A stretch of DNA of 64,000 nucleotides from an uncultured Ectothiorhodospiraceae bacterium (GCA_913055565.1 CAJXKP010000008.1:1-64000); one strand, 5' to 3'. Counted from the stretch's first letter, positions 26,501-35,875 are shown. The notes: generated by a model from the sequence alone, not told the origin. Numbers and translations: made by a program.

Positions 26501-27023
26501 CGAGGATGGAGCCGCGGACGGCGAACTCGCCATGCTCCATGACCTCGGAGACACAGCGATACCCAGCGGCCTCCAGCCGGGCGCGCATGCTGTCGAGCGA
26601 CAACTGATCGCCGGTGTGCAAACGGATGACCCGCGCATCCAGGAAGTCACGCGGGGCGAGGCGTTGCATCAGCGTGCTAACCGGAACGAGGAGGGCGCCG
26701 TGCCGTGTTTGAGGCAGCGCGTTCAGTGTGCGTAAGCGCTGGGAGATGATGTCCTGATGGGGCGAGAAGACATCGTAGGGCAGCGTCTCCCAGTCCGGCA
26801 TGATCGCCAGGCTCAACTGCGGCGCGAAGAAGGCGAGCTCGTCGTGGAGATAGCGCGCCTGCTGGGCGCTGGCCGTGACGATAACGGTCAGCTCGGGGCC
26901 GTTCTCGGCGGCTCGTGCCAGCGCCAGCGTGGCAGCACTGCCAGGCAGCGCGAACCAGTCGCGGCGGTCACCCGGTGTTTCCGGGACGCTGGGGTCGAGA
27001 AGGTTGTTTCGGTTGTCTGTCAT
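23556..27023 (-). CDS. mfd: Transcription-repair coupling factor
   Basis: 1155 residues. The protein displaces RNA polymerase stalled at lesions and recruits UvrA. The order of domains is complete: UvrB-homology region (MPDWETLPYDVFSPHQDI), RNA-polymerase-interacting domain (VVHEDHGVGRYKGLE), RecG-like helicase with Walker A GDVGFGKTEVA and LIVDEEHRFGV, TRG motif and TRCF C-domain. The ATG at 27023 is chosen since the upstream open frame to 27239 is unlike the family; the RBS there is poor. Operon with csiV; divergent from bioA. Confidence 0.96.
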   Translation of the reverse strand: MTDNRNNLLDPSVPETPGDRRDWFALPGSAATLALARAAENGPELTVIVTASAQQARYLHDELAFFAPQLSLAIMPDWETLPYDVFSPHQDIISQRLRTLNALPQTRHGALLVPVSTLMQRLAPRDFLDARVIRLHTGDQLSLDSMRARLEAAGYRCVSEVMEHGEFAVRGSILDLFPMGSDQPIRIDLFDDEIDTLRLFEPESQRSGERVPSIELLPAREFPTDEEGIRVFRRNFRATFEGDPGDSLVYYEISERRWPSGIEYYLPLFFEHTATLFDYLPAGGRIFRVGDIDEQLDTDWHQINERYEQRRHDRERPLLAPDQLFLPPDEVRAWFNHHPQVALHHTDDAPGRARDQVFPAKPLPDLRGQPQADNPLSALARWLDDYSGRVLFIAETAGRRESLLERLKTLGHRPKRVESWQEFLTEDSASAITIAPLETGFVLPDNGLAIVPEDALFAERPTQRRRQQQRERDPDAIIRDLTDLSIDAPVVHEDHGVGRYKGLESLVVGDMTTEFLTIEYAGGDRLYVPVSSLNLVSRYTGMDSDNAPLHRLGGEQWERAKRKAAEKARDVAAELLDIYARRAAQKGHAHELPEDEYQRFAAQFPFEETPDQQQAIDAVVQDLRSEQPMDRVICGDVGFGKTEVAMRGAFVGVQSGHQVAVLVPTTLLAQQHYQNFCDRFADWPVRVELLSRFRSTKEQNAVLADLAAGDVDIVIGTHKLLQNNVEFQNLGLLIVDEEHRFGVRQKEKLKSLRANLDILTLTATPIPRTLNMSLAAIRDLSIIATPPARRLAVKTFVNEWNEGLIQEALQRELHRGGQVYFLHNDLDSIDRIARELEELVPEARIRIAHGRMRERELERVMLDFYHQRFNVLVCSTIIESGIDVPSANTIVINRADRFGLAQLHQLRGRVGRSHHRAYAYLLAPPRRSMTGDAVKRLDAISSLEDLGIGFALASHDLEIRGAGELLGEGQSGQIQEVGFSLYTDLLDRAVEDLRSGNEPSLEQPLRHGTEVDLHIPALLPEDYLPDVHTRLVQYKRVANADSEASLHELQVEMVDRFGRLPEPAQNLFRVTELKLWAHRLGIQRIEAGPRGGMMDFTDAPAVDTGALVSLVQNHPNSYRLDGEKRLRFQLATDDPDERIRGVSGLLQVLENREAA

Positions 27024-27253
27024 GCGCCTGGCGTCGGTGCGTTGGACGTTGCTCGATGAAGGCAACGCGCTCGCGGATGGCACCGTGATTCTAAGCCACG
27101 CTACTGAATTTATCCACGCTTGGCCGCTCCAGTGAATCTGGTAGCCCTTGGGGCGTGCCGCCCTGCTGTGGTGTTCGGCGCTGGGGCGTCGCCGCCTACC
27201 CGCGGTGTATGTAGAATGCGCGCTGGACGAGTTGAGCAAGTGGGACGAGGGTC

Positions 27254-28531
27254 TTGGACTGGCTCGAGCGGGAACGGCAACAGGTCTGGCATCCCTATGC
27301 CCCGATGGTGGATCCGCCGCCGGTCTACCCGGTGCGCGAGGCCCATGGCGTTCGGCTGACCCTTGAGGACGGCCGGGAGCTCATCGATGGCATGGCGTCA
27401 TGGTGGTGCGCCATCCACGGCTACAATCACCCTCGGCTCAATGAGGCTGTGACTGGGCAGTTGGGTCGTATGGCGCACGTAATGTTCGGCGGCCTGACGC
27501 ACCGACCGGCTGCCGACCTGGCTGACAGGCTGGTCGAGCTGACGCCGGAGCCATTGGACAAGGTCTTCTTCTGCGACTCCGGATCCGTGTCCGTGGAGGT
27601 GGCGCTCAAGATGGCGGTCCAGTACTGGCAGGCGCGCGGGCACACCAAGCGCCATCGCATACTGACCGTCCGGAATGGCTATCATGGCGATACCGCGGGG
27701 GCCATGTCGGTCTGCGATCCGGTCAATGGCATGCATCATCTGTTCTCGGCCGTGCTCCCGGAGCGGCTTTTCGCGCCGGCCCCGGATTGCCCGACGGATG
27801 ACGATTTCAATGATTCCTGCATCCAGGGGGTGCGCGATCAGCTAGCGGCCTATGCCGGTGAGGTGGCCGCCGTGATCATCGAGCCGTTGGTGCAAGGCGC
27901 GGGTGGCATGCGGTTCCACTGTCCCCGCTACCTACAGCGTCTAAGGCAACTCTGTGACGAGCACGGCGTGCTCCTCATCTTCGATGAGATCGCCACCGGA
28001 TTCGGGCGCACGGGGCATCTATTCGCCTGCCAGGGGGCCGGGGTCACCCCGGATATCCTGTGCCTCGGCAAGGCGCTCACCGGCGGCTACATGACCTTGG
28101 CGGCCACCCTGACGACCCGCGAGGTCAGTGACACGCTATCCTCCGGTGATCCAGGGGCCTTCATGCACGGGCCGACCTTTATGGCCAACCCGTTGGCTTG
28201 CGCCGTCGCCAACGCGAGCATCGACGAGCTGATCAACTCGCCTTGGCAGGCCAATATCGCGCGCATCGAGAACGGATTGCGTCGCGGGCTGGCGCCGGCG
28301 CGTGAGCTTTCCAACGTCACGGATGTCCGCTGTTTCGGCGCCATCGGCGTAATCGAGATGACCGAGGCCGCGGCCATGCACTGGATGCAACCGGCGCTCG
28401 TTCGCCGCGGTGTCTGGGTGCGCCCATTCGGCAGGTTGGTCTACGTTATGCCGCCGTTCGTTATGACGGACGGCGATCTGGCGTCGCTGACGAGCGCCAT
28501 GGTCGAGACCGTCGCCGAGGCCGCGGCCTAG
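27254..28531 (+). CDS. bioA: Adenosylmethionine-8-amino-7-oxononanoate aminotransferase
   Basis: 425 residues. PLP enzyme making diaminopelargonate in biotin synthesis. WHPYAPM, GMASWWCAIHGYNHP, GYHGDT, FDEIATGFGRTG and LCLGKALTGGYMTLA (PLP lysine) are all present and diagnostic for BioA. The start is a TTG at 27254 with GACGAGG just upstream; the next in-frame ATG would remove conserved sequence. No other bio gene or BirA operator is visible here. Confidence 0.95.
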   Translation: MDWLERERQQVWHPYAPMVDPPPVYPVREAHGVRLTLEDGRELIDGMASWWCAIHGYNHPRLNEAVTGQLGRMAHVMFGGLTHRPAADLADRLVELTPEPLDKVFFCDSGSVSVEVALKMAVQYWQARGHTKRHRILTVRNGYHGDTAGAMSVCDPVNGMHHLFSAVLPERLFAPAPDCPTDDDFNDSCIQGVRDQLAAYAGEVAAVIIEPLVQGAGGMRFHCPRYLQRLRQLCDEHGVLLIFDEIATGFGRTGHLFACQGAGVTPDILCLGKALTGGYMTLAATLTTREVSDTLSSGDPGAFMHGPTFMANPLACAVANASIDELINSPWQANIARIENGLRRGLAPARELSNVTDVRCFGAIGVIEMTEAAAMHWMQPALVRRGVWVRPFGRLVYVMPPFVMTDGDLASLTSAMVETVAEAAA

Positions 28532-28724
28532 GACGAGCCCGTGGCGGCCGAAACGGGAGTGGTTCGGTTAGGGGAGGTGAAGCCATGCGATGTCGATGAG
28601 CCTACGAGCGTCGCGATACACCACCGGAGACAGTAACGAGTAAGGCGGCGGGTTGGCGTTTTAGCCGCCAGTGTGCCGCCGGTGCGGGCGTTGCCGCATG
28701 CCAGCCAGACGGGATCGATGAGCG

Positions 28725-29648
28725 ATGAACGACGAGTTGCAATATCAGCTATTACCTAACCGCCCCCTGGAACAGGCGGACGTGTTGATTCAGCCGTTAC
28801 CGCACGAGCTGACCGTATCCTATAAATCGGGTACACGTAATGGGCCCGAGGCCATCCTCATCGCAACAGATCAGCTGGAGTTCTACGAGGAAGACGGTGG
28901 TTGGTCGCCGTTTAAACACATGGGGGTGCGTGTGCTGCCGGCGGTCGATAAGCGGCTCTATGAGGACAACGCCGACTTCCATCAGCGATTGACCCAGTAC
29001 GCCCGGGACTTGCCCGAGGATGCCCTGTTGCTATCGCTGGGTGGCGAGCACTCGGTAACGGCTTCCCTCGTCGCTGGGCGGCTCCGAGAGCCGGGAACGG
29101 TGGTCCATGTTGATGCCCACGCCGATTTAAGGTCGCATTTCGAGGGCAGCGCGTTCAGTCACGCCAGCCCGATGCACCAGATCCGCGAGGCCGGCCATGG
29201 CATCATCATGGCGGGCGTTCGCTCGCTCATGGATGCCGAGGCGGAGCGCATCGCCGCCGATCCGGCGATCCGTTGCTACAGCGACCGGGCGCTGCACGAC
29301 GATGCCAGCTGGCAGGCACTACTCGCTGAGCTGAGCGAGTTGCGCGGACCGGTTTATCTGACGGTTGATCTGGACGCGATGCAGCCGGGGCAGGCACCCG
29401 GGGTGGGCACACCGCAGCCCGGTGGCCTCGGCTGGTATCAACTGTTGGCCATCGTGGAAGCCGTGATGGGGAATGCGAACGTCCGCATCGCCGGCTGCGA
29501 TATCGTTGAGATGATCCCGGAGGCCAGCTGCGTCACGGACATGATAGCCGCTAAGCTATCGCAGAAGATGATCTCGAACTGGGGCCGTTGTCAGGGCTTC
29601 CCAGTCCGTCCGGCCGATGGCAGCCAGGCGGAGGTCGATTACGAGTGA
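28725..29648 (+). CDS. speB: Agmatinase/arginase-family ureohydrolase
   Basis: 307 residues. Binuclear-manganese ureohydrolase fold: GGEHSVT, DAHADLR and TVDLDAMQPG supply the metal ligands, with the following APGVGTPQPGGL loop as in agmatinases. Family members convert agmatine to putrescine and urea. The gene stands alone, with no arginine decarboxylase near. RBS is weak. The 190-base gap before it shows a short GGCGGC/GCCGCC inverted repeat but no clear terminator for bioA. Confidence 0.85.
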   Translation: MNDELQYQLLPNRPLEQADVLIQPLPHELTVSYKSGTRNGPEAILIATDQLEFYEEDGGWSPFKHMGVRVLPAVDKRLYEDNADFHQRLTQYARDLPEDALLLSLGGEHSVTASLVAGRLREPGTVVHVDAHADLRSHFEGSAFSHASPMHQIREAGHGIIMAGVRSLMDAEAERIAADPAIRCYSDRALHDDASWQALLAELSELRGPVYLTVDLDAMQPGQAPGVGTPQPGGLGWYQLLAIVEAVMGNANVRIAGCDIVEMIPEASCVTDMIAAKLSQKMISNWGRCQGFPVRPADGSQAEVDYE

Positions 29649-29785
29649 GACGAGCCCCACCGGGCGACTGCTGTCGATGCTGGCTGATGGCGGTCCACCC
29701 AGGCCGCTAGGGGGCTCGCTAGCTCGGCTGCTACCGGCCGGCAGCGGGCTCCAGGCCAGGCCGAGCGGGCTAGTAGCGTCGGCGG

Positions 29786-30052
29786 CTACCGCTGGGCGAC
29801 GGCATGGATAACGCGATCTTGCTCGAAGTACACGGTAAATTGCGGATAAACCCAGCGGGTGATCGGCGGCTCGCCCACCGGTCCTCTAACCTGCTGGGGC
29901 TGGCCGTGGCGCTGTTTGACCTGCTCCATGGTCTTGCCGCGAGTGATCTCGATGCCCTCTGATGCGCGAACGCGATCGACCAGCAGATCCTCGGCCACGG
30001 CCGGTGTCGCGAGCATCGTCGCTATGAACGCTATCGTTGCGTAGGATCGCAT
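29786..30052 (-). CDS. Small secreted protein, BamE/OmlA-like fold suspected
   Basis: 88 residues with a Sec signal (MRSYATIAFIATMLATPAVA). The mature part includes GIEITRGKTMEQVKQRHGQ, PITRWVYPQFTVYF and VIHAV, a pattern shared by small conserved gammaproteobacterial periplasmic proteins with a BamE/SmpA-like helix-strand layout. Function unknown. GGAGG seven bases before ATG 30052 fixes the start. Divergent from sfsA. Confidence 0.78.
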   Translation of the reverse strand: MRSYATIAFIATMLATPAVAEDLLVDRVRASEGIEITRGKTMEQVKQRHGQPQQVRGPVGEPPITRWVYPQFTVYFEQDRVIHAVAQR

Positions 30053-30129
30053 GTCTTTGCCTCCCATTGATTATGCGGGAGGATAGCAGCGTCCGTGGTC
30101 GCACTAAACCGCTACCCAGGCCGTCATTG

Positions 30130-30849
30130 ATGCGTTTCGAGCAAACCCTCCAGTGCGCCCACCTGCGTCAGCGCTACAAGCGCTTCCTGGCCGATGTTGT
30201 GTGGCCGGATGGCAGCACGACGACCTGCCACTGCCCGAACACCGGCTCGATGCTAGGTTGCGCGGCGCCGGGCTCGCGGATCTGGCTGAGCCAGGCCACT
30301 AACCCGCGACGCAAGTATGCCTACACCTGGGAGCTCGTGGAGGTGGCGTCAGGGGCCTTGGTGGGGGTTCATACGGGGCGCACCAACTCTCTTATTCGCG
30401 AAGCCATCGACGGCGGCTTGCTCCCCGAACTCGACGCTTATAATGAGCTACGCGCTGAGATCAACGTGCCGCAGGCGCCCATGCGGGCCGATTTTCGGCT
30501 GCGCGACACGACGCGGCAACGCGCGGCATTCGTGGAGGTAAAAAACGTGACGGCCGCCGTGGATGACCAAGGTGTGGCGGTCTTTCCGGACGCCGTTAGT
30601 GATCGTGGCCGGCGGCATCTGGAGGTGCTGACGGATCTGGTCCAGGCCGAGGGCTACCAGGCCGCGACGGTCTTTTGCGCCCAGCGCGGGGACGTCACCC
30701 GGGTCGAGCCAGCTGATACGATTGATCCGGCTTACGGGCGCGCTCTGCGGCAGGCGGCCGCGGCTGGTGTTGAGCTGATCGGGGTAGGCGCGAGCGTCAG
30801 TCCCGACGGTATTGCCGTGGATCGCCGTATCCCGGTGAGGCTTCCCTGA
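30130..30849 (+). CDS. sfsA: Sugar fermentation stimulation protein homologue SfsA
   Basis: 239 residues, whole length in the SfsA family (RYKRFLADV, CHCPNTGSMLG, VGVHTGRTN, FVEVKNVT, FPDAVSDRGRRHLEVL). The FVEVKN segment resembles a PD-(D/E)xK-type nuclease core; its cellular role is not settled. ATG 30130 starts at the conserved FEQTLQ; a TTG three bases earlier is possible. Ends 29 bases before lolC but probably separately regulated. Confidence 0.93.
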   Translation: MRFEQTLQCAHLRQRYKRFLADVVWPDGSTTTCHCPNTGSMLGCAAPGSRIWLSQATNPRRKYAYTWELVEVASGALVGVHTGRTNSLIREAIDGGLLPELDAYNELRAEINVPQAPMRADFRLRDTTRQRAAFVEVKNVTAAVDDQGVAVFPDAVSDRGRRHLEVLTDLVQAEGYQAATVFCAQRGDVTRVEPADTIDPAYGRALRQAAAAGVELIGVGASVSPDGIAVDRRIPVRLP

Positions 30850-30878
30850 ACCGATAGTAACTAAGAGACGCTACTAGG

Positions 30879-32174
30879 ATGTCATCATCATTCGCTGCCG
30901 CCTTAGGCGCCTTAGGTCGTCCGCTGCGCGCGCTGGCGCTGCCGTTGTTTATCGGCTGGCGCTATACGCGGGCCAAGCGGCGCCGGGGGTTCTTGTCGTT
31001 CATCTCCGTGCTCTCGACGGCGGGGATCGCGATCGGCGTCATGGTCCTCATCGTTGTGATGTCGGTGATGAACGGCTTCGAGCAGGAGCTACGATCGCGG
31101 ATCCTGGCGATGGTGTCCCACGCCACTGTCCAGGCCTTCGACGACAACATGCAGGACTGGCAGAAGGTTAGTGACCAATTGCTCGCTCGCCCACGGGTCC
31201 GTGGGGCAGCGCCCTTCGTCAGGGGGCAGGTCATGCTCACGCATCGCTCCGAAGTCAAGGGCGCGCGCCTACGCGGGATCATCCCGGAGCGCGAGCGCCA
31301 GGTCTCGGAGGCCTTGAGTAGCTTAACCCAAGGCGATGCCGAGGCCCTGAAACCGGGGAGTTTCCGGGTCATACTCGGCAGCGGGCTCGCGCGTAGCCTC
31401 GGCCTCGAGGTGGGCGACAAGGTTACCGTCGTGACGCCGGAGGCGCGTATGTCGGTCGCTGGTATTACACCCCGCGTGCGGCGCTTCACGGTAGGCGGGG
31501 TATTCGACGTTGATATGGCGCGTTACGACAGTACGCTTGCGTTTATCCATCTCGCCGACGCCCAGGCATTGTTTCGCGCGGGCAGCAGCGTTACCGGGAT
31601 ACGGCTCGAATTCGACGATCTGTTCGCGGCGCCTGGGTTGGCCCGGGAGGCGGCGCAATCCCTGGATGGGCTCTATCGCGTCTCCGATTGGACCCAACAG
31701 AATCGGCAGTTCTTCCGGGCGGTCCAGACCGAGAAGACCATGATGTTCATCATCCTGATGTTCATTATGGGCATCGCGGCGTTCAACATCATATCCACCC
31801 TAGTCATGATGGTGACGGATAAGCAGGCGGATATTGCAATCCTGCGCACACTCGGTGCGACGCCCCGCATGATCATGGCTGTGTTTATTATTCAGGGCGC
31901 GATTATAGGGACCGTGGGCATGGTGCTAGGCGTGGCGCTCGGTGTTGTTATCGGTCTCAACGTCGAGAGCATCGTACCGGCTGTTGAGGGCCTATTCGGC
32001 GTTCAATTCATACCGAAAAGCGTTTACCTTATCAGCGACTTACCGTCCAAAGTTGAGATAGCGGATGTGGTCTGGACCGCACTCGCTGCCTTGATTCTGT
32101 CGCTTCTGGCGACGCTCTACCCGGCGTGGCGCGCGGCGCGCACTGCCCCAGCGGAGGCCCTTCGCCATGACTGA
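30879..32174 (+). CDS. lolC: Lipoprotein-releasing ABC transporter permease (LolC/LolE/LolF)
   Basis: 431 residues with four transmembrane segments: one near residues 40-65 and three in the C-terminal third, with a large periplasmic domain between. LFIGWRYTRAKRRRGFLSFIS and MNGFEQELR are the family N-terminus; EKTMMFIILMFIMGIAAFNI begins the second membrane block (quoted as positions ~288-307). It extracts outer-membrane lipoproteins for LolA. Only this one permease gene precedes lolD and none follows, so it may act as a homodimeric LolF-type protein. Confidence 0.93.
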   Translation: MSSSFAAALGALGRPLRALALPLFIGWRYTRAKRRRGFLSFISVLSTAGIAIGVMVLIVVMSVMNGFEQELRSRILAMVSHATVQAFDDNMQDWQKVSDQLLARPRVRGAAPFVRGQVMLTHRSEVKGARLRGIIPERERQVSEALSSLTQGDAEALKPGSFRVILGSGLARSLGLEVGDKVTVVTPEARMSVAGITPRVRRFTVGGVFDVDMARYDSTLAFIHLADAQALFRAGSSVTGIRLEFDDLFAAPGLAREAAQSLDGLYRVSDWTQQNRQFFRAVQTEKTMMFIILMFIMGIAAFNIISTLVMMVTDKQADIAILRTLGATPRMIMAVFIIQGAIIGTVGMVLGVALGVVIGLNVESIVPAVEGLFGVQFIPKSVYLISDLPSKVEIADVVWTALAALILSLLATLYPAWRAARTAPAEALRHD

Positions 32175-32856
32175 GCATGGTTTCACCATTCGTTGTGAGG
32201 GCGTATCCCGGACGTTCGCCAGTGGTCCCGAGCCGGTTAGCGTGCTCGATGACATCCAAATGGCCGTCGCCGCGGGCGAGCAAGTGGCGGTGGTCGGGCG
32301 TTCGGGGGCCGGCAAGAGCACCCTGCTGCATGTACTTGGCGGCTTAGAATCGCCGGACGCGGGTCAGGTATTTGTCGACGGCGAGGCCATGAATCGGCTC
32401 GGCGCGGTGGCGCGCGGCCGCTTGCGCAACCGGGCGCTGGGCTTTATCTATCAGTTCCATCATCTGCTGCCCGAGTTCACGGCCTTGGATAATGTTGCTA
32501 TGCCGTTGTTGATCCGTGGCATGGGCCGTAGTGAGGCGCGTGAGCGCGCTCGTGGTGTCCTCGGGGATATCGGGCTGGGCGAGCGCGTCGCCCACATGCC
32601 CTCGGAGCTATCGGGGGGTGAGCGCCAGCGCGTAGCCATCGCGCGGGCGCTGGTGACGCGCCCGCGCTGCATCCTCGCCGATGAGCCGACGGGTAATCTG
32701 GACCGGCAAACCGCTAACCGGGTTTTCGAGCGTTTCCAGGACAGCAATCGCCAGTACGGCAGCGCGGTTGTCATGGTGACCCACGACACTGAACTCGCGG
32801 AGCGCATGGATCGCATTGTCTATTTGGATGATGGCAAGATCAGCTCTGAGGCGTAG
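32167..32856 (+). CDS. lolD: Lipoprotein-releasing ABC transporter ATPase
   Basis: 229 residues. Walker A GRSGAGKST, signature LSGGERQRVAIARAL and Walker B ILADEPTGNLD are intact; the first strand VSRTFASGPEPVSVLD is LolD-like. It powers transfer of lipoproteins from the inner membrane to LolA. The start overlaps lolC by eight bases. Confidence 0.96.
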   Translation: MTEHGFTIRCEGVSRTFASGPEPVSVLDDIQMAVAAGEQVAVVGRSGAGKSTLLHVLGGLESPDAGQVFVDGEAMNRLGAVARGRLRNRALGFIYQFHHLLPEFTALDNVAMPLLIRGMGRSEARERARGVLGDIGLGERVAHMPSELSGGERQRVAIARALVTRPRCILADEPTGNLDRQTANRVFERFQDSNRQYGSAVVMVTHDTELAERMDRIVYLDDGKISSEA

Positions 32857-32887
32857 TCGCGCGATCCAATAGTGACGGACGTGAGCT

Positions 32888-35242
32888 ATGACAGCAGGGA
32901 TGCTGGCCTTCGTTGGCGGTCTTGTTATCAGCCTAAATGTCCCGGTAGGCATCGCGGCGTGGCTCCTGCCGGCGCTAGCGATGCTGACGGTGCTCGTAGT
33001 AAGCCCCGTCGGGTTGGCGCGTCCCATGGGCTGGCTGGGCGTGGGGGTTCTCTGGGGGGCCGGGGCGCTGGCACTCATGCAAGGGGCAAGGCCGCCACGA
33101 GATAGCACGCCAGCGGACGTAACGGTTACCGGTGAGATCGCCGGGTTGGTCGAGCGCGACGGGGAGCGTACCCGCTTCGAGCTGCAGCCGCATGAGATAA
33201 GCCCCTATCCGCCCGGTCGACGCCTGCCTCGATCTATCCGTGTTAGCTGGTACGGCGAGGATCGCGGCAACGTGACACCCGGCGAGCACTGGCGTCTGGC
33301 GTTGCGTCTCGAGCGACCGCGGGGCCTGATGAATCCGGTCCCTTTCGACTACGAACGCTATCTGTCGGCTCGCCGCATCGATGCCGAGGCCTATGTGCGC
33401 GATGCCGCGGCATCGCAACGCTTGGACGGCGGTAACGCCCTGGCCGGAATGCGTGCCCGTATCGCCGACGCCCTTATGCGGCATGCCGAGGACCAAATGG
33501 GCACGGCGGTCTGGCGAGCGATCACTGTTGGCGATCGCCGTGGGCTCGATGATGCCGCCTGGGAGACACTGCGGCAGACGGGCACAGCCCACCTGGTTGC
33601 GATCTCCGGTCTCCACATCGGACTGGTCGCGGGGATCGGGTGGTTGGCAGGTCGCTGGATCGTTCGCGCTCTACCACGGTTGAGCGTGTGGCTCCCGGCG
33701 CCATGGCTGGGCGCCGTCATAGCGATCGCTACCGCCGGTGCCTATGCCCAACTGGCCGGTTGGGCACTGCCGACGCTGCGCGCGCTTGTCATGCTGGTGC
33801 TGGTTGCGGTAGCGGTCATGGCGCGCCGACGCTGGTCGCTTATGCGGCTGCTCGCTTTCGCCATGGCCGCAATAGCCGCTGCCCATCCCTGGAGCCTGCT
33901 GAGTGCCGGGTTTTGGCTGTCCTTTGGGGCGGTGGGGCTAATCCTGGTCGGTATCAAGACGGCGCCCGTTGGCACAGGCCGGACGGCGCTGATGCTTCGG
34001 CTCCAGTGCCTTCTCTCGTTGGGTATGGCAGTCCTGACGCTATGCTTTTTCGGGCAGGCGGCCTGGTTGTCCCTGCCGGTTAATCTAATCGCTATCCCCG
34101 TTTTCTCGTTGGTCCTCGTTCCGCTTTCGCTGATTACCGCGTTGGTTGTCATGACCTTCCCCGGAACCCTCGTCGCGCATGTCGGCGGGCGTACCACGAG
34201 CGCGCTCCTGCAGGGCTCGATGGATAGCCTCACCCGCGTCGCTGAACTCGGTGGTGCTATTGAGCCGGCCACGGCCGGTAGCCTCGCGTTGGCGCTCATG
34301 GTGGTGCTGGTAGGCGTTTTCCTGCGGGGGCTCATGCCATTGCCGGTGACGGTTGGGGTCGGGCTAGCCCTGATGATGCCGACAGTGCTGCCGACTAGCG
34401 GCATAAGCCTGCGTCTGACGGTGCTCGAGGTCGGTCAAGGAACGGCCGCCGTCGTTGCCATGCCGGGCTACACGTTGGTCTACGACACGGGGCCGGCGTG
34501 GGGGGATAGCTCGGCGGCGCGGTTTAGCCTGTGGCCCTATCTCAAGGCGCGGGGGCGCCGCCGCGTTGATCATGTCATCATCAGCCATGATGATCGGGAT
34601 CACGCTGGCGGGTGGCCGCTGCTGCGCGAGCGCTTGGATTATCAGCGGATCCTCGTCGGCGAGGAGGCTAGTCGGGGCGAGGAACGATGTCATGCCGGCC
34701 AGCGCTGGCAGCGTGGACCGGCCACCTTCCGTGTGCTGTGGCCGCCACGAGCCAAAGATCTCAGCGGCAATGCTAGCTCTTGTGTCCTGCTGATCGAGAT
34801 CGCCGGCCAACGCTTGTTGCTCACCGGCGATATCGGCCGCGAGCAGGAAGCGAAGATCGCCGATCGCCTCAACCAACCCGTGGACGCCATGCTCGTGCCG
34901 CATCACGGCAGTGGTGATGCCTCCTCAAGCCCCTTCGTCGAGGCCGTCGCCCCGGCTATCGCTATCGTCTCCAGCGGCTACAACAACGCCTACGGGCTTC
35001 CCGATCCCGACATTGTTCGGCGTTATCGCTGTCGAGGCGCTCGGGTACTGACGACGGGGCGCCACGGCGCCGTGACAGTGACCGTGGATGCCGAGGGCGC
35101 ACGCGTTGTGACGGCGCAACGCGGCGCCGCGCGGCGCTTCTATCACGAGGGGTTGCGCCAGACTGCCTTTCAAGGCCCGGAGCCCATCGAGTATGATCCC
35201 AGGCCAAACAACATCCGTGCTTGCCAACAAGGGGCGCGCTAG
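32888..35242 (+). CDS. comEC: DNA internalisation protein ComEC/Rec2
   Basis: 784 residues. The order is two N-terminal membrane helices, an OB-like soluble domain (~75-175), the multi-pass Competence domain (~200-500, LVAISGLHIGLVAG signature), then a metallo-beta-lactamase domain (~510-750) with ISHDDRDHAGG, LTGDIGREQE and VPHHGSG. It forms the channel for transforming single-stranded DNA across the inner membrane. The gene is full length with intact motifs, so natural transformation is plausible if other com and pil genes exist. Start ATG 32888. Confidence 0.94.
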   Translation: MTAGMLAFVGGLVISLNVPVGIAAWLLPALAMLTVLVVSPVGLARPMGWLGVGVLWGAGALALMQGARPPRDSTPADVTVTGEIAGLVERDGERTRFELQPHEISPYPPGRRLPRSIRVSWYGEDRGNVTPGEHWRLALRLERPRGLMNPVPFDYERYLSARRIDAEAYVRDAAASQRLDGGNALAGMRARIADALMRHAEDQMGTAVWRAITVGDRRGLDDAAWETLRQTGTAHLVAISGLHIGLVAGIGWLAGRWIVRALPRLSVWLPAPWLGAVIAIATAGAYAQLAGWALPTLRALVMLVLVAVAVMARRRWSLMRLLAFAMAAIAAAHPWSLLSAGFWLSFGAVGLILVGIKTAPVGTGRTALMLRLQCLLSLGMAVLTLCFFGQAAWLSLPVNLIAIPVFSLVLVPLSLITALVVMTFPGTLVAHVGGRTTSALLQGSMDSLTRVAELGGAIEPATAGSLALALMVVLVGVFLRGLMPLPVTVGVGLALMMPTVLPTSGISLRLTVLEVGQGTAAVVAMPGYTLVYDTGPAWGDSSAARFSLWPYLKARGRRRVDHVIISHDDRDHAGGWPLLRERLDYQRILVGEEASRGEERCHAGQRWQRGPATFRVLWPPRAKDLSGNASSCVLLIEIAGQRLLLTGDIGREQEAKIADRLNQPVDAMLVPHHGSGDASSSPFVEAVAPAIAIVSSGYNNAYGLPDPDIVRRYRCRGARVLTTGRHGAVTVTVDAEGARVVTAQRGAARRFYHEGLRQTAFQGPEPIEYDPRPNNIRACQQGAR

Positions 35243-35245
35243 AAC

Positions 35246-35875
35246 GTGTGGGACTTGATTCAATCCGGCGGTTGGCTGATGCTGCCGATACTCGCGGTCT
35301 CCATCCTCGCGTTGACGATTATTGGTGAGCGCCTCTGGGCCCTACAGCGTCGGCGCAATGTACCGCCGAATCTGGTGGCCCAGGTCTGGCGCGGCATTAA
35401 GAACAACACGCTCGATTCAGAGCAGTTACGTGAGATTCGCTCGAAATCGCCCCTTGGCCGTGTGGTGGCCGCCGGTCTGGTCAATATGCACCACGAGCGT
35501 GCGGTCATGATGGAGAGCATCGCTGATGCCGGACGCCACGAGGCGCATGCGCTGGAACGCTTCCTCAACACGCTCGGCACCATTGCCGCGGTCAGCCCGC
35601 TGTTGGGGCTCCTCGGCACGGTAATCGGTATGATCAAGGTCTTTAGCACGATTAGTGCGCAAGGCCTGGGGAATGCCCCGGCGCTTGCCGGCGGTATCTC
35701 CGAGGCGTTGGTTACAACGGCGGCCGGCCTGGTGGTCGCCATCCCCGCCCTGGCTATGCATCGCTATTTCCGGGGGAAGGTCGATGCGCTGGTGGTGGAA
35801 ATGGAGCAAGAGGCCTTGAAGCTGGTGGAGGTTATCCACGGGCAGCGCGACAAGCTTGGCGCGGGGCGATCATGA
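35246..35875 (+). CDS. exbB: MotA/TolQ/ExbB proton-channel family protein
   Basis: 209 residues with three transmembrane segments (residues ~8-28, ~112-135, ~155-178) and the conserved GLLGTVIGMIKVF and EALVTTAAGLVVAIPAL. It energises TonB- or Tol-like systems with ExbD. GTG 35246 begins three bases after the comEC stop; AAGGGG in the end of comEC serves as RBS. Its stop overlaps the exbD ATG. Confidence 0.93.
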   Translation: MWDLIQSGGWLMLPILAVSILALTIIGERLWALQRRRNVPPNLVAQVWRGIKNNTLDSEQLREIRSKSPLGRVVAAGLVNMHHERAVMMESIADAGRHEAHALERFLNTLGTIAAVSPLLGLLGTVIGMIKVFSTISAQGLGNAPALAGGISEALVTTAAGLVVAIPALAMHRYFRGKVDALVVEMEQEALKLVEVIHGQRDKLGAGRS

